Both the position numbers and the translations under genes were made by a program. The notes beneath the pieces are model-generated. The model did no database searches and was not told the DNA's origin. It saw only the letters and a list, made by a program, of their open reading frames with translations. Of a stretch of 64,000 bases of DNA, positions 1 through 11,237 are shown in pieces (positions within the stretch are counted from its first letter, which is position 1; each line of letters starts with the position of its first letter). Source of the stretch: Zasmidium citrigriseum (lineage: Eukaryota > Ascomycota > Dothideomycetes > Mycosphaerellales > Mycosphaerellaceae); contig NHNW01000014.1 in assembly GCA_002786025.1 (NCBI GenBank), forward strand, positions 62,001-126,000. Reading direction: 5' to 3'.

Positions 1-724
1 CGGTCAGAAGTGCGTCGGCAGCAGATGAGTTAATGTGGAACCTCTCTTCAAACGACAACCCTGAAGAGCTTGTCTTCTTGGACAAGAACTTGAACAGTGT
101 CAAGCAAGCCGTATGTAACTGCATCGGAGAAATCACGCGCTGAGACAGCACGCGCTTCGAGAGCTGACCGTATCTGCAGGTGTTCGATCAAACCACCACA
201 GGCTTCCGATTCACCGCAAATACTGACGAGAAGCTGGCCGAAATTACCAGGCTCGGTATCCTCGCCCAATACCTATCGACCGATGAGATCTCGGAGATCT
301 ACCGCACAGTCAGCGCTAGAATGCTGGCCACGATGCAACGACTGGACAACACCATCGAAGATAGCTCACTTTCTGCGGTATGTCAGTATGGACCATGCGA
401 CACTCACAAGTTGCTAACCGCACATCCATGAAACAGCCCACAATCAACGGCAATCCAGTCAGTTTTGCCCAATTATACAGAAACTGGCACCACCAGTTTC
501 TCGCGTCCATCATCGTCCCGCCGCAAACAGGGATGACGGCAGCTAAGCAGGACGCCATAGATCAAGTCAATGCCTTGACTAGCCGAGGATATCTCCAACC
601 ATTCATTGACAGATACGTGGCCAAGATCAATTCAAACATGGCAGCAGGTGCTCTGATTGATCCTGGAAAATGGCAAGATGTTCAACTAGATTTGAGCGTA
701 GCAGATCCGATAGCCAATGGATAG
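1..724 (+). CDS. 3' part of an unrecognised gene (5' end outside window)
   Basis: Three exons fit one frame: 1-110, 180-377 and 437-724, with introns 111-179 (GTATGT..CAG) and 378-436 (GTATGT..CAG), both phase 0. The stop is TAG at 722-724. The visible C-terminal ~198 residues are soluble-looking, mixed alpha-helical and without cysteine clusters. They contain no motif I recognise, and no membrane segment is visible. Only the C-terminus is present, so function cannot be assigned. The coding call rests on two well-formed introns that keep the frame across about 600 bases. Function unknown; existence fairly likely. Confidence 0.6.
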
Positions 725-1214
725 TGGCCGGCCCCAAGGGACAGATGTGATGCTCCGATGGGGGATCCAAATTATGTTCGTGCAGCGGTGTCATAGCTTG
801 TTGTGAGCAAATTCATATAGAAGCTTGTCAATCCAGATGCGTTACAGCGTAACGTCAGTCACGAACATTCTCTACTCCTTCTCAATTTGACTTCTGAGCT
901 ATATCCACACTCATCTTGAAGTGCCCAAGTCCACCCTGACCTGAACAAAGTTCCGTTTCAAAGCTGAGAAGCAGAGCTGTTCGTGATAGGAAGAAATCAT
1001 GGACATGAATCAAAAAGCTCAAACCAGAGATTTCTCTCCTGCAGTCCGACTCGTGTCCATCAAATTTATGTGTGTCCGCTGAGAGAAAGTCGAAGGAGGT
1101 AGTCGTGTCGTCCTTAGGGCTCGTGCCAAGACCTGCTGATTAAGCCAAGTGAATAGACTTCGGCTACTGTTCCGATCGCGCGACCTCACCTTCCTCGAGT
1201 CCATCACAACCACA
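725..1214. other. intergenic, cnxE upstream region
   Basis: About 490 bases between the unknown gene and the cnxE start. It presumably holds a terminator and the cnxE promoter. I see no clear TATA box, RNA gene or repeat. Confidence 0.5.
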
Positions 1215-3503
1215 ATGTCAACCCCTGGAAAGCTACGAGCCGCCATCCTCGTCATATCGGAGACAGCTTCGAAGGATCCGTCTACAGACAAGTGCATACT
1301 AACGCTGCAAGATGTCTTCTCGGAGCAGGGCGGAGACCAATGGTCCACTGAGTCGAGCATCGTGACGGACAATACCTTGGACATCCAGCGAGCGATTACT
1401 CAGTGGACCGACTGCGAAAGTCCCGTCAACTTGGTGATAACCAGTGGAGGGACCGGTTTCACGCAAAAAGATGTCACGCCTGAGGTAAGTTTCATGACTC
1501 AATCGCTTCGTATCTCCTTCGGAAAGACACATACTTCGATTTAGAGTTGGCTTTGGCCACAAGTATAGACAGCCTTAAACTATAGTTGACATTCTATTTA
1601 GTCAGTCGCACCACTGCTGCATAAGCAGGCATCCGGCCTTGTGCATACCATGCTTGCCACATCATTGGCAGTGACGCCTTGTAAGTCAACGCATCCCAAC
1701 AATAACGACCCTTTAGCCGATGAGTGTGTACAGTTGCCGCCATGGCACGCCCGGTCGCAGGCGTCCGCAACAAAACGCTGATACTCACATTGCCCGGATC
1801 TCCGAAAGGCGCAAAGGAAAACCTCGAGGCTGTCTTGAAGCTCCTTCCACACGCCTGCCAACAAGCTGCGGGAGCAGACTCCAGAACATTACATGCAGGC
1901 GGTGTCAAGAAGCTTGAGAAGGATGCCGGCGTCAGTGCTTCGAGCCAACCGGCATCAGGCGGCCACAGCCATGATCATTCACATTCCCACTCCCACTCCC
2001 ACGGACATGGACACGGGCATGGCCACCATCACGGACCGAAAGCACATACCAAGCCAGAGGATCGGCCAATGTCCAATGATCCAAGCGCAGGCGCTTCAAG
2101 ACGATACCGCGAATCGCCGTACCCAATGCTTTCAGTAGACGAGGCGCTCGAGCAGATCGCCCAGAACACCCCTTCTCCCAAGGCAATCAAATCTGCGGTG
2201 AGCGAGAATCTCGTTGGCTCCGTATTGGCCGAAGACGTCACAGCAAAAGAATCCGTCCCAGCATTCCGAGCCAGCATCGTTGACGGTTACGCAATCGTCG
2301 CCTCTAAGCATGTTCTGGTGCCGAGTACAAAGGGAATCTTTCCCGTGACAAGTATCTCCCACGCTCAAGCGGGCCCGGAAGGCGAGATACCCACACTTCG
2401 CGGTGGTGAAGTCACTCGCATCACCACTGGAGCACCTCTACCTCCCGGCGCCAATGCCGTTGTCATGGTCGAAGACACTGTGCTCCGCAGCATGACCGAC
2501 GATGGTAAAGAAGAAAAGGAGATCGAAATTTTGACCGACGAGATCGAGCCTGGCGAGAACGTGCGAGAAGTTGGCAGCGATGTGAAGTCTGGAGATGTCA
2601 TCATGAAGAAGGGCGAAGGCATCACTGCCATTGGCGGAGAATTCGGCCTGCTGGCTTCAGTCGGTACGCAAGAAGTCTCCGTGTACCAAAAGCCCATCAT
2701 TGGAGTACTCAGCACTGGCGATGAGATCGTGCCTCATGATCAGCCAAGAGATTTGCGACTGGGCGAGGTGCGAGACACGAATCGACCGACACTGCTCACT
2801 GCCGTTCGCGGCTCTGGATTCGAAGCTATTGATCTTGGTATTGCATCCGATAAGTAAGTCCGATCGCCAATTTCTCGAACTTGTCACAGGACTTCGCTAA
2901 TAATACCGCAGACCCGGCGCTCTCGAGGAGACTCTTCGAGATGCCATGCGCAAGGTAGATGTCATAATCACCACCGGCGGTGTCTCCATGGGCGAGCTCG
3001 ATCTCCTCAAGCCAACGATCGAGCGGTCTCTTGGCGGCACGATCCACTTTGGCCGAGTCAGTATGAAGCCTGGCAAGCCGACCACCTTTGCGACTGTCCC
3101 TTTCAAGTCCAATTCCGGATCGGACGAGAAGAGGGTCATCTTCTCGCTGCCCGGTAATCCAGCTTCCGCAGTCGTGACATACCACCTCTTCGTGCTGCCA
3201 AGCTTGCACAAGATGAGTGGGATAAGCCCGGTCGGTTTGCCCAAAGTCAAAGTGGTGCTCAGTCAGGATATCAAGCTTGATCCTAAGAGAAATGAATACC
3301 ATCGTGTGATGGTCACTGCGCGGAACGACGGGCAGCTGTATGCGACATCCACAGGACTCCAGCGAAGCTCCAGGATAGGTAGCTTCAAGGGCGCGAATGC
3401 GCTGCTGTGTTTGCCGGCAAAGGAGGGCTCGCTCAAGAAGGGCGAGAAGATCGATGCGCTTTTGATGGGCAAGCTGGTGAGCGAGCTAGCCCCACAGCTG
3501 TAA
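1215..3503 (+). CDS. cnxE: gephyrin-type molybdopterin adenylyltransferase / molybdotransferase
   Basis: This is the two-domain enzyme for the last steps of molybdenum cofactor synthesis: MPT adenylylation by the MogA-like G domain, then molybdate insertion by the MoeA-like E domain. Exons are 1215-1484, 1602-1680, 1734-2853 and 2912-3503, which join in frame to 686 residues. The ATG at 1215 opens the G domain (AAILVISETAS; the TSGGTGFTQKDVTPE motif is seen at the end of exon 1). The E domain starts near YPMLSVDEAL and contains DGYAIVAS, GAPLPPGANAVVMVEDT, TGDEIV, TTGGVSMGELD and SLPGNPASAV. The linker (about residues 198-220) is a run of His alternating with Ser, Gly and Asp, which is unusual. 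The symbol follows the fused Aspergillus cnxE. Molybdate-dependent enzymes such as nitrate reductase are the expected clients. It converges on POP5 with only 39 bases between stops. Confidence 0.95.
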
Positions 3504-3542
3504 TGAAGGAAGTCGTCGAGTTCGTAGTCGTGGTAATAATCC

Positions 3543-4106
3543 TCAATCATCGTCCTCATCATCGCCACCATCATCCTTATCCCCAATACCGTTCGTCATA
3601 TCCAAATCACCATCCTCATCAACCACATTCCCATCCTCCGCAGCACCCTTTCCACCACTCGTCGCCCTCTGCGCCCTAGCAATAACCGCCCTCGCCCTCC
3701 GAATAGCTTCCTCCTCAGCCTTCTTAATCGTCCCACTAACCCTCACAACCTGAATCACACACGCCTGATCCACCGGTTTCGGCAACCTCGTCGCAAAAGA
3801 CAAAGCAGCCCACACCATGCGATAATGCGCTCGCGCGACTCGTACTATAGCTGTTGATGTCGCCGGGCTGAGATATTTGACTTGCAGGCTTCCCGCCACC
3901 ATGCCGGCTCCGTAGTCGCCGAATAGCTCCGATACTCCATCGCGGATCAACTTTGAAAGAATTCGGCCATCTAGACGGTCGGAGCTGGGACGTCGGAATT
4001 GGACTGTCCAGGGGACGGGTTCGTCTTTTGAGGGTTTTGTGGTGGATTTGTCTTCTGTTGGGTAGAGGATGTTGAGGAGGAGGTAGCGGTGCTTGATTCG
4101 GACCAT
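3543..4106 (-). CDS. POP5: RNase P/MRP subunit Pop5
   Basis: Single exon, 187 residues. The N-terminus MVRIKHRYLLLNILYP is the typical Pop5 opening, and the central part carries a ferredoxin-like RNA-binding fold (GDYGAGMVAGSLQVKYLSPATSTAIVR, then the HYRMVWAAL helix). The last ~30 residues are a strongly acidic Asp/Glu/Gly tail. Pop5 is a core protein of nuclear RNase P (tRNA 5' maturation) and RNase MRP (pre-rRNA cleavage). Its start lies 219 bases from the ESF1 start on the other strand, so the two RNA-processing genes probably share a promoter. The ATG at 4106 gives the family length without extension. Confidence 0.92.
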   Translation of the reverse strand: MVRIKHRYLLLNILYPTEDKSTTKPSKDEPVPWTVQFRRPSSDRLDGRILSKLIRDGVSELFGDYGAGMVAGSLQVKYLSPATSTAIVRVARAHYRMVWAALSFATRLPKPVDQACVIQVVRVSGTIKKAEEEAIRRARAVIARAQRATSGGKGAAEDGNVVDEDGDLDMTNGIGDKDDGGDDEDDD

Positions 4107-4325
4107 TTTGAAGTCTAATTCTCAATCTTCGAGTCTGTTGCCCTCTTGAGGATCGGAAATTGTCTTTCGATGTCACATGGTTGAATTGTTGAGTGGGAAA
4201 GAAGAAGTGAGGTCGAAAGGCGAGGGGAAAGTGCGGGCGGAACCGTTCCGCCAGAAAAAGTGGTCGACTTTGAAGACCTCGAATTCAAACTTGCATCCTC
4301 GATCGAACAGACATCACCCAGCAAC
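4107..4325. promoter_or_regulatory. divergent POP5/ESF1 promoter
   Basis: 219 bases separate the start codons of two divergently transcribed RNA-processing genes. I could not see a clear PAC (GATGAG) or RRPE element, so co-regulation is an inference from layout only. Confidence 0.5.
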
Positions 4326-6428
4326 ATGTCCGACTCACGGTTCTCGGCCCTCTCCAAGGACCCGCGATACAGATTACCAAGTCGAAAGGAAGCGCGGACT
4401 GCCGTTGACCCTCGTTTCAAGACTCTTTTCACCGACCAGGAATTTCGCAAGAAGGCCAGTGTCGACCGATATGGCCGCAAGATCAAGCCAGAGGCGGGCA
4501 AGAAGGAGCTGGAGAGGTTGTATCAGCTAGATAAGAAGGACTCGAGTAAAGCAAAGAATGGGAAGAAGCAAGAGCGGGAAGTTGTTGGAAGTTCGGAGTC
4601 TGAAGAGGACGATGAGGATAGCATAGAAGAAGAGTTGGTCGCCGAACGTGATCCGGCGCGAGAAGGCTTCTCGGGCTCAGAGTCCTCGGAAGAAGAGACT
4701 TCGGACGAGGAAGATTCTGAGGACGACGATGAAGCCCTGTTGGCGGAGGATACAGCAGGTCAAGAGCAGACGGAGTCTATACCAATGGGCGAGGTCTCCA
4801 CGCGAATAGCATGCGTCAATCTCGACTGGGACAACATTCGAGCGGCAGATATCATGGCAGTCGCGCAGAGCTTTGCGCCAACGGGTGGCAGAGTTGAGAA
4901 CGTGACCATCTATCCCAGTGAGTTCGGAAGAGAGAGACTGGAAAGGGAAGAGATTGAAGGGCCACCAAAGGAGATATTTGCGAGTGCGTCAGGAAAGAAA
5001 CGGGATGAGGAGGAAGACGATAGCGATAGTGAGGACGATGACGAAAAGATCAAAGAGCGCCTGTTGAAGGACCAAGCCAACGAAGGTGAGGAATTCAACA
5101 GTGCTGCACTGAGGCAATATCAACTGGAAAGGCTGCGATACTACTACGCAGTAATGGTCTGCGACAGCAAGTCTACTGCGAAGGCCATTTACGACTCCAT
5201 GGACGGCCGCGAGTATCTGACAACCTCGAACTTCTTCGACCTACGATTTGTTCCAGACGGTACTTCTTTTGACGACGACAAGCCGCATGACGAATGCGAC
5301 TCACTTCCTTCTGGCTACAAGCCAAACGACTTCCGCACCGAAGCATTGACTCACTCCAAAGTGCGACTGACCTGGGACGATGATGATCCGTCACGAAAGG
5401 AAGTGCAAAAGCGGGCCTTCTCTCGTGCTGAGATGGACGAAAATGATCTCCAGGCTTACATTGGTTCAGACGACAGTGATGCCGACAGTATTTCGTCACG
5501 GAAGTCGTCCGCTGAAGATCGCAAAGCCAAGAAGAAAGTAGCACAGCGGCAGAAAATGCGGGAAGCGCTCGGTCTTGCAGCAGAACCTACGAAGTCCAAG
5601 AAGGGACAGGATGAAGTGGTCGGTGATATGCAAATCACGTTTACCTCCGGTCTAGGTGGTGGCAAAGATGGGAAATCGGTGTTCGAAAACGAGCCGCAGG
5701 ACGAAGAGAGCACTCGTGACAGATACATTAGGAAGGAGAAGGAACGGAAACAGAAGCGAAAGGAGAAGCTCAAAGCCCGCAACGGTGAAGAAGCCGAGGA
5801 AGAATCCGATGCTGAACAGCAGAAGCCAGGTGCAGACGACGATGAGGAAGACCCCTTCAATGACCCCTTCTTCAACGATCCAGAGCTTGCAAGCAAGCAA
5901 GAGAAGGCCGCGAAGAAGGCTGCGAAGAAGGCCAAACAGGACGCCAAGATCGCACAGGATGCCGAAGCAGAGTCTCGCCGCGCCGAGCTCGAACTTCTCA
6001 TGGCCGAAGAAGATGGCGAAGGTGTCCAGCACTTCGACATGCGCGAGCTCGAGAAGGCACAAAAGGAGGCGAAGCGCAACAAGAAGGGCAAGAAAGGCAA
6101 GAAGACCAAAGGTGAAGTGGACGATGCCAAGGACGACTTCCAGGTAGAGACGCAAGATCCTCGTTTCAAGGATCTGTTTGAGAGCCATGAGTTTGCGATC
6201 GATCCTACGAGCAAGCTGTATAAGGGCTCGGAAGCAATGAAGAAGGTTGTTGAGGAGGGAAGAAAGAGGAAAGCAAACAAGCTGGAAGAGGAAGGGGATG
6301 GTGTGCCAATGGAGAGCGAGAACAGGAAAGGGAAGAAGAGCAAGAAAGATGGCAAGAAGCAGGAGGGCGAGGATGTCAAAGATCTTGTGGCAAGGTTGAA
6401 GAGCAAGGGGAAAAATCGGAAGGCATAA
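4326..6428 (+). CDS. ESF1: pre-rRNA processing protein Esf1
   Basis: Intronless, 700 residues. The first ATG (MSDSRFSAL) is at 4326; an upstream open stretch to 4260 lacks ATG. The N-terminus holds the Esf1 signature DPRFKTLFTDQEFRKK and RYGRK, followed by long Glu/Asp/Ser acidic blocks. A central segment (STRIACVNLDWDNIRAADI, about residues 160-215) is the RRM-like Esf1 core. The C-terminus carries the NUC153 motif DPRFKDLFESHEFAIDP, then Lys-rich nuclear/nucleolar signals. In yeast Esf1 acts in 18S rRNA maturation with the small-subunit processome; role here inferred from family. Alternating acidic and basic low-complexity runs produce long open frames on the opposite strand, which are not genes. 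Confidence 0.94.
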   Translation: MSDSRFSALSKDPRYRLPSRKEARTAVDPRFKTLFTDQEFRKKASVDRYGRKIKPEAGKKELERLYQLDKKDSSKAKNGKKQEREVVGSSESEEDDEDSIEEELVAERDPAREGFSGSESSEEETSDEEDSEDDDEALLAEDTAGQEQTESIPMGEVSTRIACVNLDWDNIRAADIMAVAQSFAPTGGRVENVTIYPSEFGRERLEREEIEGPPKEIFASASGKKRDEEEDDSDSEDDDEKIKERLLKDQANEGEEFNSAALRQYQLERLRYYYAVMVCDSKSTAKAIYDSMDGREYLTTSNFFDLRFVPDGTSFDDDKPHDECDSLPSGYKPNDFRTEALTHSKVRLTWDDDDPSRKEVQKRAFSRAEMDENDLQAYIGSDDSDADSISSRKSSAEDRKAKKKVAQRQKMREALGLAAEPTKSKKGQDEVVGDMQITFTSGLGGGKDGKSVFENEPQDEESTRDRYIRKEKERKQKRKEKLKARNGEEAEEESDAEQQKPGADDDEEDPFNDPFFNDPELASKQEKAAKKAAKKAKQDAKIAQDAEAESRRAELELLMAEEDGEGVQHFDMRELEKAQKEAKRNKKGKKGKKTKGEVDDAKDDFQVETQDPRFKDLFESHEFAIDPTSKLYKGSEAMKKVVEEGRKRKANKLEEEGDGVPMESENRKGKKSKKDGKKQEGEDVKDLVARLKSKGKNRKA

Positions 6429-6698
6429 TTGAAGCTGGACGACATTCAAAGCCGTCCCAACGAAACTCAATAGCACCGCAGCCTCGCAGTCCCTCAATTT
6501 GACAACTCCCAGCTTCATGCGAACGTATGACCGCTCTGGCGCTTCTTCGATATCTATTCCGAGCTGCCTCTTTGGGCTTGGCGCATCCAGCTGAACGTCC
6601 GATTTTTCAGTTCGAAGAGCTCACAGATTCAAAGACAATGATCACCACACCATCTCTGAAAACGATTCGATAGACTGCCCACGTTGGCAATTGCAGAT

Positions 6699-7952
6699 AT
6701 GCGTCTCCTGAACAAGAGTACCCTCGAGTTACACTTCTTCCTCGAAGAGCAGGTCCCGCCATACATCATTCTATCACACCGATGGACCGGCGCGGAGACG
6801 TCTATGCAAGAGTTTACGGCCCAAAAGCATCTCAGCAAAAATGACTGGTCTCCTGGAACGGCGAAAGTTCTAGCCTTCTGCGAGCATGTCAAGTCTCACG
6901 AGGCGGAGTACGTCTGGGTTGATACATGCTGCATCGACAAGTCCAGTAGTGCCGAGCTACAAGAAGCCATCAACTCGATGTTCAAGTGGTATGAGCAGGC
7001 TGAGCTGTGTGTTGTCTATATCTCAGATGTGGAGTTGGACGGTGGGGAGTCTCGAGATGGAAAAGACGAAGTACGGTCCAAGTTGAAACAGAGCAACTGG
7101 TTCAGTCGTGGATGGACGCTGCAGGAGTTACTTGCACCGAGAAAACATACGTTTGTCGACTGCAATTGGCGACCCCTGGGCTCTCGAGAGGAGCTAAGCG
7201 ACATCCTTCACGAAATCACTAGGATTACGCCCGACTACTATGGAAACACCGCTCACATTCTCTCGGCGACGGTCGCAGAACGCATGTCATGGCTGAGTCT
7301 GCGTAAGACGTCGAGAATCGAAGACATGGCGTATTGTATGCTTGGTATTTTCGACGTCAACATGACAATGCTCTACGGCGAAGGTTCCAAGGCCTTCCTG
7401 CGTCTACAAAAGGAGATCATCCAGATCATCGAAGACGAGTCGATTTTTGTGTGGCAGCCTGTAGCAGGCATGGCGGGGGAAGGTACCCCCATCCCGGTTT
7501 TGGCTCCATCACCAGCATGCTTCTCAGTCTGCCGGGACGTTACCATCGCCAAAAGCACCTACCTCCACCGGGACCCCTACCGCTGGACAATGAAAGGTCT
7601 CGAATTCGAACTCTACGGCCAGAGAGTCCAGCAATTCTCGGCGAACGAACTGCTCGTGGTGTTGAACTGCACTGTCGATGGCAAGCGTGTTGCGTTCAAC
7701 GTCCGCAAAACTAGTCTTAAATCCGATCAGGGATCTAACGTGTATCAGCGACTTGCTACACGGGAGCTTCTCACTCTGCCGGAGTCGTCGTATTCCTATC
7801 CGCCAAATGCGGAGGATAAGTTTCGATTGCAAATCCATCAGTTGACGCTGAAGCAGATGAATGCGCAGCATGGTATGTTAGCGTCGGGAAGTATGCATGC
7901 GATTCATGAGTATGAGAGCGAGATGATACTGTTCAAGGTGTTTATCCAATGA
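6699..7952 (+). CDS. HET-domain protein
   Basis: Single exon, 417 residues; the first ATG in frame is 6699. The HET (heterokaryon incompatibility) domain fills the N-terminal half: the start pattern YIILSHRW, then YVWVDTCCIDKSSSAELQEAI, FKWYEQAELCVVYISDV, WFSRGWTLQELLAPR and YCMLGIFDVNMTMLYGEG. It resembles the large family of HET proteins that trigger or regulate non-self recognition cell death, though most members have no assigned partner. No NACHT/WD40 repeats follow; the C-terminal half is a plain globular extension. It appears intact. Confidence 0.92.
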   Translation: MRLLNKSTLELHFFLEEQVPPYIILSHRWTGAETSMQEFTAQKHLSKNDWSPGTAKVLAFCEHVKSHEAEYVWVDTCCIDKSSSAELQEAINSMFKWYEQAELCVVYISDVELDGGESRDGKDEVRSKLKQSNWFSRGWTLQELLAPRKHTFVDCNWRPLGSREELSDILHEITRITPDYYGNTAHILSATVAERMSWLSLRKTSRIEDMAYCMLGIFDVNMTMLYGEGSKAFLRLQKEIIQIIEDESIFVWQPVAGMAGEGTPIPVLAPSPACFSVCRDVTIAKSTYLHRDPYRWTMKGLEFELYGQRVQQFSANELLVVLNCTVDGKRVAFNVRKTSLKSDQGSNVYQRLATRELLTLPESSYSYPPNAEDKFRLQIHQLTLKQMNAQHGMLASGSMHAIHEYESEMILFKVFIQ

Positions 7953-8510
7953 GCTGGACAGTCACCGGTCACCGGTTGGCATGCTTGGGACGTAAACGAC
8001 TCCACGTGGACGAGGGCACTATAACAGCAGTCTTATTGGCCAAGGCAGCGATTGTTTTCAGTAAACGGACACCTGAACCTACAAGTCGGCCCAGTCGGTG
8101 AGTCTTGCACTACTTCCAAGCCTCAAGATGTTTGGCTGGCGCAGACCCCAGCTAGATCTGCCACTTCATGCAGCCTCGAAGTCTAAAGCATGGTGAAGCC
8201 ACGCTGACCATCCAGAAGCGGAAAGGCCTTCCTTCGAAACGATCTAAGAAGTCTTGCGGCTGCTTATACTCGCGAGCGTAAATCGCATCGTGGCGCCCGC
8301 GTGGTCAACCGCAGGTCAATGAGAACAAGACTTCACCTCATGCACTGGTCACACCACTGTCGGCATGGCCGCTCTGGCTGCTGTCGAGATGCAGATACCA
8401 GGTACTTTCTGTGAGTCTCATCTGGAGGTGGCTAGGCAAACAAGATATATCTTCCAAGACCCACCGTCTTCCTCGCAGTTCCGCAAGCAAGCATTCTGCC
8501 ATCAGACATC
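7953..8510. other. intergenic, no gene seen
   Basis: About 560 bases between the HET gene and the apple-module gene. It contains a short imperfect repeat (cagtcaccggtcaccgg) after the stop. No RNA gene or long frame with a plausible protein. Confidence 0.5.
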
Positions 8511-11237
8511 ATGTTGATGCTCTTCACTTTGGTCGTTGCGTTGGCATCCGAAGCCTTCGCTGCAGGTCCGGCCTGTCAAAGATCTCCATACAACTTGCTG
8601 GCTCCACTGTCATCGTATTCTTCAGCATCGGCTTACTGCTACTCGAAATACCCAGTGGCGGCGTTTACCACTACATCAACCTGTGCGCAATGCTGCAAAC
8701 TTTTGAGCGTCAACGGCTAACGATCACTCGCAGATACCCCAACGTCAACAGTGACTACCGTCGTGGCCGCTCGAGTCACTGTCAAAGCGACCTCGACTTC
8801 AGTGACCACGGTGTCGTACACCAGTACCGTATCGACGGTCTTCATCCAGAAACGAGAACCCGCGGTCGATTCCTCCTCGAGCTTGTCCTCGCGATGGCGT
8901 AGCGTTTCGTCCGTTCTGTCTCGGTCAGGAACAGCAGCGTTCTCTACTGCTTGCTCTTGCATTGAGACTGCAAAGACCGTAAGTCGACGTACTAAGTGTT
9001 GCGCAAAATCCAGCTGATGTAGACTATAGGTGCAAAAAGTTGCCACAGCTGCAGCTGTCGTGAAGCGAGTCTCCAGCACAAGCACCAGTACCAGAACATC
9101 AATTGTCAAGGTCGTACAAAGCACGAAGAGCGTCATGGTGCCCGCTACAGCAACAGCCACTGCACCCGGATCATGTTCCAGTTTTGGCAGCACTTTCAAA
9201 GACAATGGTGGCGCTACGTACAACGTCTTCTGTAAGAATTCATACGCTCGCTCAGACGGGAACACGATCAGCACGAAGACCAACGTTGCCACCTTCAAAG
9301 ACTGCATCCAACAATGCTCAAGCACTACCGGATGTGCTGCAGTTGACTACGCACGTGCTGACGCAAAATGCTTCCTTCTGAGCATCAACACACCTCTGAG
9401 CAAGGCTGCGGACACTACAACAGACTGTGCTGCGAATACCAACCCACCGCCCGCGCCTGGCTCAGCAGACTCGCTGCCGAAGGCATATCAGCCAGAAGAT
9501 AGCTCCTTGACGTTCACGATTGCGTTCGGAAACGTCTACTCGTACCAAGACTCGAGTGTGATTAGCTCCACGACCACTCCGAACTTCCAGGCTTGCGTCG
9601 ATTCGTGCGCCAACTCTCGAAAATGCCTACTCGCATTTCGATCTCGAAGTACTGGCGTATGCATGCTGTTCAATCAAGCTCTTCAGCCGCAGTCAAAGAA
9701 GCTGAGAATCAGAGATGGAGCCACGCCGACTGATGGAGACAGCGCCGCCCTCGACGCATCTGCCTTGACTCCATGCTCAGCGCTATCGAAACCTTACACA
9801 TCCGCAAATGGTAGCGCCTTCAACTTTGACTGCAACGGCATCAACATCATTGGCCCTCACTATGAGCTGATTATGAGCTCACAGACGGGCAGAGACTTCT
9901 CCGAATGCATGGATGTCTGCAGTGGGACAGCTGGTTGCGTTGCTACGACCTACTTCCCTTCAGCGAACGCCAGCAACAATATCTGCTACCTCTTGAAGGA
10001 CATTCTATTCGGCATCGATCCAGCTACGAATGTGAATTCCGCAATTCTGGCCAGCTATCCTGTGCCGCCCACCAACTGCTCCGCTATCTCGGCAGTTGGA
10101 CCAACAATGATGGCGGACAACAATCGCACATTCACACCTCAATGCGGCCAATCTTACGACCCCTCGACCAACTTCCGCAATGACACCGATATGCCATCGT
10201 TCAAGATCTGTGTATTCCAATGTTCCACCTTCAAGCAATGCCAGGCTGTGGATTACGACGAGACGACTGGACTTTGCATGTTGATGACAAGTGGGTCTGG
10301 CAATCTGACTGCGACCGCCGGACACGATGTTGCAATTATAACGCCCGACCAGTTGCAAGATCCAGGATCATGCACCATTAGCAACGATCCATATACCACC
10401 TCCAACGGCCAGCGGTTCGATACTACTTGCAACTCCTGGATCCCTCTCCCTGGCGACTCACATTTCCAGAACTACGATCCGACCTCTGGCATTGCGAGCT
10501 TCACCCAATGTCTGGAAACTTGCTCGACGACGTCTGGCTGTCAAGCCATTGATTGGGACCGCGCCAACAAAGTCTGCATCATAATGCAAAATCCTCTCTC
10601 ACAGTTCACGGATGCTGTGGTGCCAACCACCGATGGCAAGGATTTTGCCAGACTCATTCCTGCCCCTGGATCTTGCCAGTCTCTGAATCATGATTACACC
10701 AGCGCCAATGGCTCCGTGTTTGAGATGAAGTGCGGCTACAAACCGACTTTCGGCCCAGAGGACATTGTCATCATTCGTGACTCCAGCGAAATGTCCACCT
10801 TCAACTTCCAGACCTGTGTCGATGCGTGCTCGACGGACTACGGCTGCACCGTTGCTTCCTTCAACGGCACACATTGCATGTCTCTCTACTACGACGCCTA
10901 CTCAAACGTAATGAGTATGGACACAACATACGACACGGCACGGATGGAGCACCCGCCCACTCAATGCCTCGGGGTTGGCACTCCCTATACGAGCGCCAGC
11001 AACGACGTCTACGACATCCATTGTTATCATTACTATCCCGAGGCTGGGACCATTGCACAGGGCAACACAACTAGTTTCCAGGCTTGCATGGACTCGTGCT
11101 CGACGTACGGCAATTGCGTTGGTGTCAATTACTGGTTCCAAGAGAATCCTACGATCGAGTGTGATCTCATTGGGGCGCCTATCGGTACCGGCCACGCGAG
11201 AGGGAATGCAATGGGTGCTTTGCGGAGGATGAGTTGA
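8511..11237 (+). CDS. secreted protein with seven tandem apple/PAN-like modules
   Basis: Exons 8511-8682, 8734-8978 and 9030-11237 join in frame to 874 residues. Intron 1 has a GTGCGC donor with a good CTAAC branch site 14-18 bases before its acceptor; intron 2 is GTAAGT..TAG. The first ~18 residues are a signal peptide ending around AFA. A Ser/Thr-rich stretch (about residues 50-185) is followed by seven repeats of ~90-100 residues. Each has the pattern C..Y..F..C....F..C...C.....C.....Y....C....., typical of fungal PAN/apple-like modules for protein or sugar binding. No GPI or membrane segment is evident at the C-terminus, so it is predicted to be secreted or wall-bound. Its layout resembles the mucin-like protein at 57.8-62.5 kb. 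Confidence 0.83.

Noticed and set aside
5456..6445. 329-residue minus-strand frame rich in Ser, Phe and Leu
   Set aside because: Exact antisense of the Lys/Glu-rich ESF1 C-terminus; the composition is a mirror effect of its codon bias.
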